Assembly: GCF_007992095.1 (NCBI RefSeq)
Contig: NZ_BJZP01000002.1
Location: forward strand, 1-64,000
DNA: 64,000 nt
Reading direction: 5' to 3'
Source: Paenirhizobium naphthalenivorans
Lineage (GTDB): Bacteria; Pseudomonadota; Alphaproteobacteria; Rhizobiales; Rhizobiaceae
Positions 8,146-17,342 of the stretch are shown here, one piece after another (position 1 is the stretch's first letter; each line of letters starts with the position of its first letter). Both the position numbers and the translations under genes were made by a program. The notes under the pieces were generated by a model, which saw only the letters and a list, made by a program, of their open reading frames with translations, ran no database searches and had not been told where the DNA came from.

Positions 8146-9542
8146 CCTCTCGTTCTTCCAGCCCCGGCCGGCTGATTACCGCCTTGCGCAGCTTTCAACG
8201 CATTCGCCAGGTCTGCATAGGCATCGGCTGCCGGCTTTTCGCCGGGCGTCTGTTTCAGGACTTCATAGATCACCGGCACCTGTTTGATCGCCATGTCGAG
8301 GTCCGCATCGGTCCCCGGTCGATAGCCACCGATGAGGCGTAGGTCCCGGGTCTCCTCAAAGCGATGGATCAACGTCTTCAGCCGCGAAACCAGCTTCTCC
8401 TGCTCTCCGGTCCAGGCCTTGCGCGCCAGTCGCGAGATCGAGGAAAGCGGATTGATCGGCGGATAACGGCCCTCGTCTGCGAGACTGCGGTCAAGCACGA
8501 TGTGACCATCGAGAATGCCGCGGGTCGAATCGGCAATCGGGTCGTTGTGATTGTCGCCATCGACGAGGATCGAGATGATGGCTGTGATCGTTCCGGTGCC
8601 TTCCTCTCCAGGGCCGGCACGCTCGAGCAGGCGCGGCAGCTCGGTGAAGACGGAGGCTGGATAGCCGCGCGCGATCGGCGGCTCACCGGCGGCGGTCGCC
8701 ACTTCGCGGATTGCATGGGCAAAGCGGGTGACGCTATCGACAATAAAGAGGACATTTTCGCCGCGGTCGCGGAAGTGTTCGGCAATGGTCATGGCGGTCA
8801 ATGGCGCCATCTTGCGCAACATCGGGCTCTCGTCGCTGGTCGCCACCACCGCAACGGACTTGGCCATGTTCGGACCGAGTGTATCCTCGATGAATTCGCG
8901 CACCTCACGGCCACGCTCGCCAACCAACGAAATGACTACTTTGTCAAAGGCGTCGGCGCGCGCCAGCATCGACAGAAGCGTCGACTTGCCGACGCCGGAG
9001 CCGGCGAAGATGCCGAGACGCTGGCCAAGGCAGAGCGGTGAAAAGAGATCGATTGCGCGCACGCCGGTGCGAAAGCCCTGCTCAACGCGGCGACGCGTCA
9101 TCGAAGGAGGAGCGCTGTTGGAGATAGAGCGACGGACCGCACCCGGATGCAAGGGGGGGCCACCGTCAATCGGATCACCGAGTGCATCAATGGTGCGACC
9201 ACACCAGCTGTCATCGGGAGCGATACGGAAGGCACCCTTGCGGATCACCACATCATGGATGCCGATCGGTTCACCCGGCTCGATCGGGCAGACATAGGCG
9301 AGGTCCGGCTCGACCCGGACGACCTCTCCAAGATGGATGCCGGAGCGGCTGCGGTGGGCGACGAATTCACCGAGGCGCAAATGGCGTGACAATCCCGACA
9401 CCGTATAGTGGCCAGCGGCGATCGTGCGGACATGGCCGCCATGAGTGACGGAATAATCCGGATTGGCATAGCGGGCGGCAAGCCCGGCCATCTGGGTCAA
9501 CTTGGGGGACAGCGCAGGCATCTGGGACATCTCTTCCGCCAT
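8142..9542 (-). CDS. fliI: Flagellar export ATPase FliI
   Basis: 466 residues, slightly longer than usual. The Walker A motif GSGVGKST is at about 181-188, Walker B is in NVLFIVDSVTRFA, and the family segments GQRLGIFAGSG and ERGREVREFIEDTLG are present. FliI is the F1-like hexameric ATPase that drives substrate entry into the flagellar export gate. The start may instead be the fifth codon (ATG at 9530), which has GGAAGAG just upstream; the first ATG has no clear ribosome site. It follows flgF by 24 bases. Confidence 0.96.
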   Translation of the reverse strand: MAEEMSQMPALSPKLTQMAGLAARYANPDYSVTHGGHVRTIAAGHYTVSGLSRHLRLGEFVAHRSRSGIHLGEVVRVEPDLAYVCPIEPGEPIGIHDVVIRKGAFRIAPDDSWCGRTIDALGDPIDGGPPLHPGAVRRSISNSAPPSMTRRRVEQGFRTGVRAIDLFSPLCLGQRLGIFAGSGVGKSTLLSMLARADAFDKVVISLVGERGREVREFIEDTLGPNMAKSVAVVATSDESPMLRKMAPLTAMTIAEHFRDRGENVLFIVDSVTRFAHAIREVATAAGEPPIARGYPASVFTELPRLLERAGPGEEGTGTITAIISILVDGDNHNDPIADSTRGILDGHIVLDRSLADEGRYPPINPLSSISRLARKAWTGEQEKLVSRLKTLIHRFEETRDLRLIGGYRPGTDADLDMAIKQVPVIYEVLKQTPGEKPAADAYADLANALKAAQGGNQPAGAGRTRG

Positions 9543-9566
9543 GTCTTGAGGAATGGACGTTCAGGA

Positions 9567-10301
9567 TCAGCTGGAGCCGCCTAGAACCTTGATCGCGTCA
9601 CTGAGGGAGCTTTCGCTGTCACGCATCAGCGAGCTTATGCTTTCGAACGCGCGATTAACCTGTATGAGCTGGGTCATCTCGCCGATGCCGTTGACATTAG
9701 AATTCTCCAGGTAACCCTGCATGATGGCTACCTCGGCGTTATCCACGACCGGTTTCGGCTGGTCCACCATGGAAACCCCGCTGTTTTCGAAGCGAACGAA
9801 ACCCTTGGTAATGTCGGCTGAGAAGAGGCCGATAGTCGCCACCTGACGGTCATCCTGAACGATCTTGCCGTCTGCGCCAACTGTTGGCGGACCACCGGCG
9901 CGGTTCAGTTGGATCGGAGCGCCACCGGCATCGAGAACCGGATAGCCTTGCACGGAGACCAGTTCGCCGGTTTCCTTCATGGTGAAACGACCATCACGGG
10001 TCAGCACCTGGCCAACCGGCGTATTGATGGCGAACCAGGCATCTCCCTTGACTGCGAAATCAAGCGTGTTGCCGGTCTGCGAGAGTTCGCCGTTCCTGGT
10101 CGACAGGTAGTCGTTACCCTGATTGACGAAGGCGATCTTCGCGTTGATGTCGTTCTGCGTCTTACTCAGCACTTGGTCAAACTTGACGTCCGTGGCACGG
10201 AAGCCAACGGTGTTCACGTTGGCCATGTTGTCGGCAATCGTGGTCAGGCGGCGTTCGAGCGCCATCTGCGAGGAAAGCGAGACGTATAATCCGGATTGCA
10301 C
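9567..10301 (-). CDS. flgF: Proximal rod protein FlgF
   Basis: 244 residues starting at a GTG at 10301, directly after the TAA stop of the upstream DUF1217 gene. The ribosome site GGAGG lies inside that gene's last codons, so the two are translationally coupled. The rod signature LTTIADNMANVNTVGFRATD is at the N-terminus, and the C-terminus has SNVNGIGEMTQLIQVNRAFE. FlgF is a rod subunit homologous to FlgG. Confidence 0.95.
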   Translation of the reverse strand: MQSGLYVSLSSQMALERRLTTIADNMANVNTVGFRATDVKFDQVLSKTQNDINAKIAFVNQGNDYLSTRNGELSQTGNTLDFAVKGDAWFAINTPVGQVLTRDGRFTMKETGELVSVQGYPVLDAGGAPIQLNRAGGPPTVGADGKIVQDDRQVATIGLFSADITKGFVRFENSGVSMVDQPKPVVDNAEVAIMQGYLENSNVNGIGEMTQLIQVNRAFESISSLMRDSESSLSDAIKVLGGSS

Positions 10302-11081
10302 TTAGCTGCCTCCGAGCTTTAGAGAATTAATAGAGATGAGAAGGTCCGGCGAAATACCGTGACCTGACGAGGATCCGAAGACCGCAAGCGGATCGTAGTT
10401 GTCCGAGGGGTTTCCAATTTCCCACATCGCGGTGAAACGCTCCAGGAACTTGCCGGTCTTCTCGGGGTCCTGGAAGTCCTCGATATCGAGCACCCGCTTG
10501 AGGTAACTCGCCTGCTGGTCAATGTCCGATGCAGCGAATTCGTCTGGCAGCTGCAACGCGGTGCGAACCACCTGGGAGAGCGCATCGTCGGCGAGAATGT
10601 CCATAGCGGAAGTAATCTTCGAGCTATTGCGCTCGAAATAGAGCGCGAGACGAACGCCGGTATTGTCGTTTCCGGCCTCCTGCTCCAGCGCCTCGTGCAT
10701 GTAGAGGTCGACCACGCCCTGTTGAGCCTTGTCGAAGGAGGTCGCGGCTGCGCCCTGAGCCTCAAAGTTAAGGGAGGTGGCAAGATTGGCATAACGACTG
10801 TCGGTCAACTGGTTGGCGAACGCCTTGTCACTTGAGACGCCTTCCGTCAGGACCTTGCGGATAAAGGCCTTGGCATAGGCCATGTCCTCCAGTCCGTGCG
10901 CTTTCAGCGCGTAATTATAAAGACGGGTATCGGCCATGAATTCGTCGACGGACTTGATGTCGCCGATCTTCGACAAATAGTATTCGGTTTCGCGCGCCAC
11001 CTCCGGTTCCTTGGCGACGCGCTCGATCGATTTGTCGATGTTCTGCGTAATCTGTCGGTAGCTCGTGTAAGTCGTCGTCAC
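10302..11081 (-). CDS. DUF1217 flagellar-locus protein
   Basis: 259 residues from a GTG at 11081, which has AAAGG about ten bases upstream and gives the N-terminus (M)TTTYTSYRQITQNIDKSIERV. The open frame extends to 11243, but that part does not resemble the family. DUF1217 proteins are found almost only in alphaproteobacterial flagellar clusters. This one is largely helical, acidic, without signal peptide or membrane segment, and ends SINSLKLGGS. A role as export substrate or chaperone is plausible from context only. Confidence 0.8.
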   Translation of the reverse strand: MTTTYTSYRQITQNIDKSIERVAKEPEVARETEYYLSKIGDIKSVDEFMADTRLYNYALKAHGLEDMAYAKAFIRKVLTEGVSSDKAFANQLTDSRYANLATSLNFEAQGAAATSFDKAQQGVVDLYMHEALEQEAGNDNTGVRLALYFERNSSKITSAMDILADDALSQVVRTALQLPDEFAASDIDQQASYLKRVLDIEDFQDPEKTGKFLERFTAMWEIGNPSDNYDPLAVFGSSSGHGISPDLLISINSLKLGGS

Positions 11082-11263
11082 GGTCGTTGCGCCTTTCGAT
11101 ATGGACAATCGGAAAATGCGTCCGTTATCGCTCTTCATGCGGCAAAAGGCTTGCGCGAAGCTGTCTGTAGGTTCACGAGTCGTAAAGGCGCGGGGTTCAG
11201 CCTCACGCAAGGCAAGGTCCGTAACCCTTGACGTGATAAACAACGTTTAGGTTCGGGCACAAA
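11082..11263. promoter_or_regulatory. Divergent promoter region, flgF unit / motA unit
   Basis: A 182-base gap between the minus-strand DUF1217-flgF-fliI unit and the plus-strand motA-fliM-fliN-fliG unit. Before motA there is CTTGACGTGATAAACAACG; TTGACG would serve as a -35, but I see no convincing -10. The motA ATG at 11264 lacks a strong Shine-Dalgarno. VisNR/Rem control is likely by analogy with Sinorhizobium but not visible. Confidence 0.45.
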
Positions 11264-12136
11264 ATGAATATCATCATCGGATTTGTGATCACCCTCGGCT
11301 GTATCCTCGGCGGGTTCATGGCTATGGGCGGCCACCTCAACGTGCTTGTGCAGCCTTTCGAGCTCATGATCATCGGCGGGGCTGGCCTCGGCGGCTTCAT
11401 CATGGCCAACCCGATGAAGGTCGTAAAAGACTCAGGCAAGGCGCTCGCCGAAGCCTTCAAGCACTCGGTTCCCAAGGAACGGGCTTATCTTGATGTACTC
11501 GGTGTGCTCTATTCGCTGATGCGCGACCTGAGAACGAAATCGCGTAACGAGATCGAAGCCCATATCGACAATCCCGATGAATCGACGATCTTCCAAGCGG
11601 CTCCTTCGGTTCTGAAGAACCAGGAACTGAGGTCATTCATCTGCGACTACGTCCGCCTCATCATTATCGGCAATGCCCGTAGCCACGAAATCGAGGCGCT
11701 GATGGACGAGGAAATCAATACGATCCTCTACGACAAGATGAAGCCTTATCACGCGATCACGGCCATGGGCGATTCCTTCCCGGCGATCGGTATCGTGGCG
11801 GCCGTTCTCGGCGTTATCAAGGCGATGGGCAAGATCAACGAATCGCCGGAGGTTCTCGGCGGCCTGATCGGCGCGGCACTCGTCGGCACCATGCTCGGCA
11901 TCTTCCTGTCCTACTCGGTCTGCAACCCGCTGATCTCCCAGATCAAGGTCGTCCGCACGAAACAGCATCGTCTTTACATCATCGTCAAACAGACCCTGCT
12001 CGCCTACATGAATGGCTCCGTTCCGCAGGTCGCGCTCGAATACGGACGCAAAACCATTTCCGCCTACGAGCGTCCGTCGATCGACGCCGTTGAACAGGAA
12101 ATGATGAACCCGGGCGGTGAGAACAAGGCGGCATGA
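11264..12136 (+). CDS. motA: Flagellar motor stator protein MotA
   Basis: 290 residues with four hydrophobic segments: two at the N-terminus (about 1-24 and 34-50) and two around 170-220. The conserved [22 protein letters not shown] segment carries the stator proline, and the cytoplasmic loop [17 protein letters not shown] carries the charged residues that contact FliG. MotA with MotB forms the proton-driven stator. motB is not in the window, as in Sinorhizobium, where it lies further along. The stop overlaps fliM by 4 bases. Confidence 0.97.
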   Translation: MNIIIGFVITLGCILGGFMAMGGHLNVLVQPFELMIIGGAGLGGFIMANPMKVVKDSGKALAEAFKHSVPKERAYLDVLGVLYSLMRDLRTKSRNEIEAHIDNPDESTIFQAAPSVLKNQELRSFICDYVRLIIIGNARSHEIEALMDEEINTILYDKMKPYHAITAMGDSFPAIGIVAAVLGVIKAMGKINESPEVLGGLIGAALVGTMLGIFLSYSVCNPLISQIKVVRTKQHRLYIIVKQTLLAYMNGSVPQVALEYGRKTISAYERPSIDAVEQEMMNPGGENKAA

Positions 12137-13086
12137 CGATGACCGAACTCAAGACCAAATCCGACCCCGCCATGGACCGCGCGCTCCTTGCCCGCCTGAC
12201 AGGCGCACTGGGTGACAAGGCAACCATCGCCAAGCTCTGCTCGGATTTCTGTGACCTTTATACTGAATTTCTGCCGGACATATTCCACAGCGAAACCGGG
12301 TTGACGATCGAAGTCGCATATTCCGGCCACGAGACCGGCCTGATGAGCGAGCTCGTCGCGGGACTCGGCGACAATGTCGTGCTGGCCGACACGCAATTGC
12401 GCAACTGGTCCCCGCACTTCATTCTCGCCTGCGACAACAGCTTCGTCATCACCTTGATGGAGAACCTGCTGGGCGCTCTTCCCGAGACGATCGAGGAGCC
12501 CATTCACAGGCCACTGTCGCGCATTGAGCTCGACCTTTCCTCCATGGTTTTCGACAAGATCGCCAATGTTCTGCGCTCTGGCGTCAATGCGGCCGGCGGC
12601 TTCGAACCGCTGATCGAGAAACCTCACAATGCGGAGGATCGCGGCAAGCCGGAGACCGACCACGTCGACGAATTCGCAGCAGCCATCAAGATGCGCATCG
12701 ATCTCGGAACGGTGTCTTCGGAATTCTATCTTATCGTGCCACAAAAAGCGCTGTTGAAGACAGTGGTGACGGTGCCGAGATCAAAGAACCAAATGTCACG
12801 CAACAAGAAGGAATGGGCAGAGCAGATCGCTGAGCAGGTGCGCCGCTCCCAGATCACACTCGAAGCCAGGGTCCGTCTGCAAACGCTGACGCTGAACACC
12901 ATTTCCCGCCTCGTCGCGGGCGATGTCATCCCCTTCCGGGACAAGAGCGATGTCATGGTCGACGTGAGCGCCAACGGCAAGGACATGTACCGCTGCGAAT
13001 TCGGGCGTGCCGGCGAGCACTATACGGTGCGCGTCAAGGACAATGTCAGCAGCGAAGACGAGATACTGAAACATTTGATGGGCTAA
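12133..13086 (+). CDS. fliM: Flagellar switch protein FliM (divergent rhizobial form)
   Basis: 317 residues. The central domain (about 45-230) and a C-terminal SpoA domain (about 245-315, [19 protein letters not shown]) fit FliM, and the position between motA and fliN supports this. The N-terminus, [20 protein letters not shown], lacks the LSQxEIDALL peptide that binds CheY-P in enteric FliM. FliM is part of the C-ring that sets motor rotation; in Sinorhizobium CheY2-P modulates speed rather than direction. ATGA overlap with motA. Confidence 0.92.
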   Translation: MTMTELKTKSDPAMDRALLARLTGALGDKATIAKLCSDFCDLYTEFLPDIFHSETGLTIEVAYSGHETGLMSELVAGLGDNVVLADTQLRNWSPHFILACDNSFVITLMENLLGALPETIEEPIHRPLSRIELDLSSMVFDKIANVLRSGVNAAGGFEPLIEKPHNAEDRGKPETDHVDEFAAAIKMRIDLGTVSSEFYLIVPQKALLKTVVTVPRSKNQMSRNKKEWAEQIAEQVRRSQITLEARVRLQTLTLNTISRLVAGDVIPFRDKSDVMVDVSANGKDMYRCEFGRAGEHYTVRVKDNVSSEDEILKHLMG

Positions 13087-13150
13087 GCCGACCCGACCTG
13101 CTGTGGCGGCACGGCAGGTTGAGGCAAGTTTCAACGGGAATAATCATTTC

Positions 13151-13759
13151 ATGGCTACGAAGAAGACCCCCAATCTTGAAGACGACGCGCTGGCGATGCC
13201 CGGCAGCGACACCGATTTCGACCAGGCGATCGATGACCTGCGCGGCGTCCTGAAGAACGATGCCGAAGGAACGCTTCCCGATGTGGGCTCCGATTTCGGT
13301 GGTGGACTTGGCGACGATTTCGCCATGGGCGATGTCAAATCCGATCCACTGTCGGACTTCGGGGGCGATTTCGGCGGCGGTGGAGCGCTCAGCGGCCCAT
13401 CCACCGACTTTGGCGGCGGAGAGACCTTTGGCGAGACCTCCTTCGGCGACACGTCCTTCGGTACAACATCCAGCGCTTCTCCCGCAGAACCGGGCAGCGC
13501 GCTCAACGCCAATCTCGGCCTGATCATGGACATTCCGATCGACGTCCAGATCGTCCTGGGCTCGAGCCGCATGCAGGTCTCCGGTCTGATGAACCTCGAG
13601 GAAGGCGCCATCATCGCGCTCGACAAGAAGATCGGCGAACCGGTCGAGATCATGGTGAACGGCCGCCGCATCGCACGCGGCGAGATCACCGTACTGGAGA
13701 ATGACGACACGCGCTTCGGCGTCAAGCTGATCGAAGTGATGGGTAGCAAGATGTCCTGA
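13151..13759 (+). CDS. fliN: Flagellar switch protein FliN with long N-terminal extension
   Basis: 202 residues from the ATG at 13151 ([20 protein letters not shown]); 16 upstream codons are open but look non-coding. The C-terminal SpoA domain (about 121-200, [20 protein letters not shown]) is typical FliN and forms the lower C-ring. The first 120 residues are an unusually long acidic, Gly/Phe-rich linker with repeated DFGG units (about 48-104). An IDDL peptide sits near residues 27-30. The unit continues with fliG 29 bases downstream. Confidence 0.93.
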   Translation: MATKKTPNLEDDALAMPGSDTDFDQAIDDLRGVLKNDAEGTLPDVGSDFGGGLGDDFAMGDVKSDPLSDFGGDFGGGGALSGPSTDFGGGETFGETSFGDTSFGTTSSASPAEPGSALNANLGLIMDIPIDVQIVLGSSRMQVSGLMNLEEGAIIALDKKIGEPVEIMVNGRRIARGEITVLENDDTRFGVKLIEVMGSKMS

Positions 13760-13788
13760 CCCCTTCCCAGGGCCAGAGAGGAAAGACC

Positions 13789-14826
13789 ATGATGGACTTT
13801 GACGATTTCGGCGGCCCAGTGACGGGCAAGCCACTTTCCCAGGCAGACAAAGCAGCCGCCGTGCTGCTGGCCATGGGAAAGGGTGTGGCCGGAAAGCTAC
13901 TGAAATATTTCACCCAGGCAGAGTTGCAGACGATCATCGCTTCGGCTCAGACCCTGCGGACCATTCCACCGGACGAGTTGCAGATACTCGTTAACGAATT
14001 CGAGGACCTGTTCACCGAAGGCGCAGGTCTTATGGACAACGCCAAGGCGATCGAGAGCATTCTCGAGGAGGGCCTCACTCCGGAAGAGGTCGACGGCCTA
14101 CTCGGTCGGCGCACCGCCTTCCAGGCTTTCGAGGCATCGATCTGGGATCGCCTGCAGGACGCTGATCCCGATTTCATCGCCAAGTTCCTCATGCGCGAAC
14201 ATCCACAGACGGTTGCCTACATCTTGTCGATGCTGCCGTCATCCTTTGGCGCCAAAGTGCTGCTGAAGCTGCCGGAAAGCCGACGCGCCGACATCATGAA
14301 CCGAACCGTCAATCTGAAGAGCGTCAGCCCGAAGGCGGCACAGATCATCGAGAACAGGGTTCACGATCTGATCGCCGAAATCGAGGCCGAACGCAATTCG
14401 ACGGGCTCGGCAAAGGTCGCCGAGTTGATGAACGAGCTGGAGAAGCCGGAAGTCGATACCCTGCTCACCTCGCTCGAATCGATCAACAAGGAAGCCGTCA
14501 ACAAGGTTCGCCCGAAGATCTTCCTGTTCGAGGACCTGCTGGCCATGCCGCAGCGCGGCCGCGTCATGCTGCTCAACGACATTTCCGGCGACATCCTTAC
14601 GATGGCGTTGCGCGGTGCCTCGGCGGAAATCAAGGAATGCGTGCTCTCCGCCATCAGCCCACGCTCGCGCCGCATGATCGAATCGGATCTTGGCTCCGGC
14701 ACGGTCGGCATCAGCCCGCGCGAAATCGCCATCGCCCGCCGCGCCGTGGCCCAAGAGGCGATTCGCCTCGCCAATGCCGGCCAGATCCAGCTCAAGGAAG
14801 CCGAAGGCGACCAGCAGGCTGCCTAG
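13789..14826 (+). CDS. fliG: Flagellar switch protein FliG
   Basis: 345 residues. The N-terminal part carries QADKAAAVLLAMGKGVAGKLL, the middle domain REHPQTVAYILSMLP with EHPQ, and the C-terminal torque domain FLFEDLLAMPQRGRVMLLNDI with the charged residues that face MotA. FliG couples stator motion to rotation and anchors the C-ring to FliF. The start has GAGGAAAG upstream (ATGATG; either ATG could serve). A strong terminator follows 35 bases after the stop. Confidence 0.97.
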   Translation: MMDFDDFGGPVTGKPLSQADKAAAVLLAMGKGVAGKLLKYFTQAELQTIIASAQTLRTIPPDELQILVNEFEDLFTEGAGLMDNAKAIESILEEGLTPEEVDGLLGRRTAFQAFEASIWDRLQDADPDFIAKFLMREHPQTVAYILSMLPSSFGAKVLLKLPESRRADIMNRTVNLKSVSPKAAQIIENRVHDLIAEIEAERNSTGSAKVAELMNELEKPEVDTLLTSLESINKEAVNKVRPKIFLFEDLLAMPQRGRVMLLNDISGDILTMALRGASAEIKECVLSAISPRSRRMIESDLGSGTVGISPREIAIARRAVAQEAIRLANAGQIQLKEAEGDQQAA

Positions 14827-14860
14827 GGTCGAGCGACTGTTGAAAACCGAAGACTTGCTG

Positions 14861-14894
14861 CGCCCGCCGATTGAATGCCAATCGGCGGGCGTTT
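14861..14894 (+). terminator. Terminator after fliG
   Basis: A perfect 13-bp GC-rich stem (CGCCCGCCGATTG / CAATCGGCGGGCG) with loop AATGC, followed by TTT. It lies between fliG and flhB, which share orientation, so the motA-fliG unit probably ends here, at least in part. flhB then needs its own promoter in 14895-15029. Confidence 0.75.
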
Positions 14895-15029
14895 AGCGTC
14901 AACGGAAGATCGCGGGATTTTTCGATCGCTACGTAGCGGCGGATTAGGCATAGAGTGGTTCGGCCGATACCGGTCGCACGCGAACGGCGGCGATTTTGTG
15001 CGCGTTCCTGACAACCGAGGGATAAGGCC

Positions 15030-16112
15030 GTGTCCGACGATCAGGACAAAGACAGCAAAACAGAAGACCCGACCGAGAAAAAGATGCGGGACGCGGTGGA
15101 GAAGGGCAATACTCCCTCGTCCCGCGAAGTCCCAATCTTCGCCTCGGCGCTCGCCGTCTATCTGTATGTCGTCTTTTTCCTGCCGTCCGGCATCGCACGC
15201 ATCGGCGAAACGTTGCGCGATCTGTTCGAACAGCCGGACCAGTGGAAAATCAGTTCTGCGACTGACGTCGTCTCCCTTTTTGTCCATCTGGGCTGGGAGG
15301 CCAGCGCGCTGCTCCTGCCTGCCGTCGCACTCATCATGCTGTTCGGGGTCGGTTCGAACGTGCTTCAGAACGTTCCGTCATTCGTGCTCGAGCGCATCAG
15401 GCCGCAGGCATCGCGCGTGTCGCTGGCCAAGGGCTGGGAAAGGCTGTTCAGCGTTACCGGTGTCGTGGAGTTCGGCAAGTCGCTTTTCAAGATCGTCATC
15501 GTCTCGACGATCATGGTTTTCTCACTCAAATCGGAGTATTTCGGGACGATCGACGCCTTGTTTTCCGATCCTCAGGTGATCTTCGTCAAGTTTGCCACGA
15601 TTCTGAAGAAAATGATGGTGGTCATCCTGCTTGCCACCTTCGTCTTGGCAGTCGTCGATTTCTTCTGGACGCGGTACCACTGGCATACCCAGTTGCGCAT
15701 GACAAAGCAGGAAATCAAGGACGAGCACAAGCAATCACAGGGTGACCCGATCATCAAGGCGCGGCAGCGCTCGATCGCGCGTGATCGCGCACGGCGCCGC
15801 ATGATCAACAACGTGCCGCGCGCCACGCTCGTGATCACCAACCCGACCCATTACGCGGTGGCGCTACGTTATGTACGCGAAGAGAATGAGGCACCGGTAG
15901 TCATCGCCAAGGGCCAGGACTTGGTCGCGCTGAAAATCCGCGAACTCGCCCGCGAGAACGATATCCCTATTTTCGAAGATCCGCCCCTCGCCCGCTCCAT
16001 GTTTGCGCAAGTCTCAGTGGATAGTGTCATTCCGTCGATATTCTACAAGGCCGTCGCGGAACTCGTGCATCGAGTCTATTCCGCGAAGGCGCAAAAGAGG
16101 CGGGTGCGCTAA
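15030..16112 (+). CDS. flhB: Flagellar export switch protein FlhB
   Basis: 360 residues from a GTG at 15030 (GTG TCC GAC GAT), giving [18 protein letters not shown], the usual acidic start of FlhB before TEDPTEKK. Four membrane segments lie at about 35-55, 88-110, 145-167 and 185-213. The cytoplasmic domain has the self-cleavage site NPTH at about 271-274, which switches export from hook to filament proteins. It is separated from fliG by a strong terminator. Confidence 0.97.
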   Translation: MSDDQDKDSKTEDPTEKKMRDAVEKGNTPSSREVPIFASALAVYLYVVFFLPSGIARIGETLRDLFEQPDQWKISSATDVVSLFVHLGWEASALLLPAVALIMLFGVGSNVLQNVPSFVLERIRPQASRVSLAKGWERLFSVTGVVEFGKSLFKIVIVSTIMVFSLKSEYFGTIDALFSDPQVIFVKFATILKKMMVVILLATFVLAVVDFFWTRYHWHTQLRMTKQEIKDEHKQSQGDPIIKARQRSIARDRARRRMINNVPRATLVITNPTHYAVALRYVREENEAPVVIAKGQDLVALKIRELARENDIPIFEDPPLARSMFAQVSVDSVIPSIFYKAVAELVHRVYSAKAQKRRVR

Positions 16113-16116
16113 CGCG

Positions 16117-16557
16117 ATGAAAAAATGCCCCTACACCACCCAGCGTGAACGCATCGTGGCCGAGGCAATCAGCCCCGTTGCCACCGAATTGCGGTTGCTC
16201 GACGCAGCGGACCTGATTTCTATGCTGCGCTTCGAGCTATACGGAAACATCGCCGACCTCGTTTCCTCAGCGGCCGAGCTCTACTTCCACCCTGGCACCG
16301 TAATCTTCGGCGCCGGCGGCGAATATCGCCTTGATTGGGGTGGCGTTCCAGAGGTTGTTCTCGATCTCGAGATCAAGCCGAAGGACATCACGATCTACGC
16401 GCAGTTGTCGCTCGCCGACGAGCATGCGGGAGTGGAGATCAACCACATCGCGTTCCAGCAGCCCTCGGGTGATCCGGACGAGAACACACGGCTGCTCGAG
16501 CGCAGGCTACGCGAAGCTCGCTTCGTCAAGTCACCAAGCGATTCACTCTATATGTGA
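16117..16557 (+). CDS. Conserved hypothetical protein downstream of flhB
   Basis: 146 residues from the ATG at 16117, four bases after the flhB stop, so it is probably cotranslated. It has no signal peptide or membrane segment. Visible segments are RFELYGNIADLVSSAAELYF, LDWGGVPEVVLDLEI and LLERRLREARFVKSPSDSLYM. The composition is acidic with alternating beta-like stretches in the second half. I recognise no domain. It converges on visR with a 16-base gap. Confidence 0.7.
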   Translation: MKKCPYTTQRERIVAEAISPVATELRLLDAADLISMLRFELYGNIADLVSSAAELYFHPGTVIFGAGGEYRLDWGGVPEVVLDLEIKPKDITIYAQLSLADEHAGVEINHIAFQQPSGDPDENTRLLERRLREARFVKSPSDSLYM

Positions 16558-16573
16558 CCTGGAAGCGCACCGC

Positions 16574-17323
16574 TCAGGTAATGTAACCGAGGCGAATCGC
16601 CTTGGCGATCGCCTGGATTCGGTTGACCGAATCGAGCTTGATCGTCGCCGATCCGAGATAGGCATTGACCGTGTGCACCGACAGTTTGAGGTGCTCGGCG
16701 ATTTCCTCACTGATCCGCCCGTCGCCAGCCAACTGCAGGCAGGCGATTTCCCGCTCGCTCAGGGTTTCCGACGGCAAGACACGGCGCTCCTCCAGCGTCA
16801 GTATTTCCGTCATGACCTTGTAGCAGCGGCCGTGCACGTCGAGGATCAGTTCCCCGGGCAAGTCGACCGCTCCGGTCGTCGGAAACATCACATAGCCGTT
16901 TCCGAAGGCCCCGAGGCGTACCGGGAAAGCGATGCCCGAATAGGCCAGCCCGCGCTGCTCCAGCTGAACAACGAAGGGCACGAAATCGGAGGCTTCGGCG
17001 AAGGCCCCGCTTTCCTCGGCGCTCCATAGGATGGGCAGGATCGACGCTTCGATATGGTTGAGCAGTATCTCCCCGTAGGTGGCGATGAAGGGGTCGCAAC
17101 CCATTCCATGGGCTGCAGGCCAGCTCTCATATTCCGCCACTAATCGGCGCTTCGCGGCCATGCCGGCACCGCTCACGCGCAAGACGGCGACCCCCCGCGC
17201 GTGCAGCGCACGCTGCAGAGAAACCAGTTTCGGGAATATGTCCGACCGGGACGTCACCTGACGGGAGATTGAGGCTTTCAGATCCTCCCGTACGGTTTCA
17301 AACGGCCCTTCGGGATATGCCAT
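16574..17323 (-). CDS. visR: LuxR-type flagellar master regulator VisR
   Basis: 249 residues. The C-terminal 65 residues are a LuxR/FixJ helix-turn-helix: LSEREIACLQLAGDGRISEE then IAEHLKLSVHTVNAYLGS. The N-terminal 170 residues are a sensor-like domain without recognisable ligand motifs. In Sinorhizobium VisN and VisR act as a heterodimer at the top of the flagellar hierarchy, activating rem and class II genes. It follows visN by 19 bases in the same direction. Confidence 0.92.
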   Translation of the reverse strand: MAYPEGPFETVREDLKASISRQVTSRSDIFPKLVSLQRALHARGVAVLRVSGAGMAAKRRLVAEYESWPAAHGMGCDPFIATYGEILLNHIEASILPILWSAEESGAFAEASDFVPFVVQLEQRGLAYSGIAFPVRLGAFGNGYVMFPTTGAVDLPGELILDVHGRCYKVMTEILTLEERRVLPSETLSEREIACLQLAGDGRISEEIAEHLKLSVHTVNAYLGSATIKLDSVNRIQAIAKAIRLGYIT

Positions 17324-17342
17324 GCCTGCCCTACTCTTTCTT

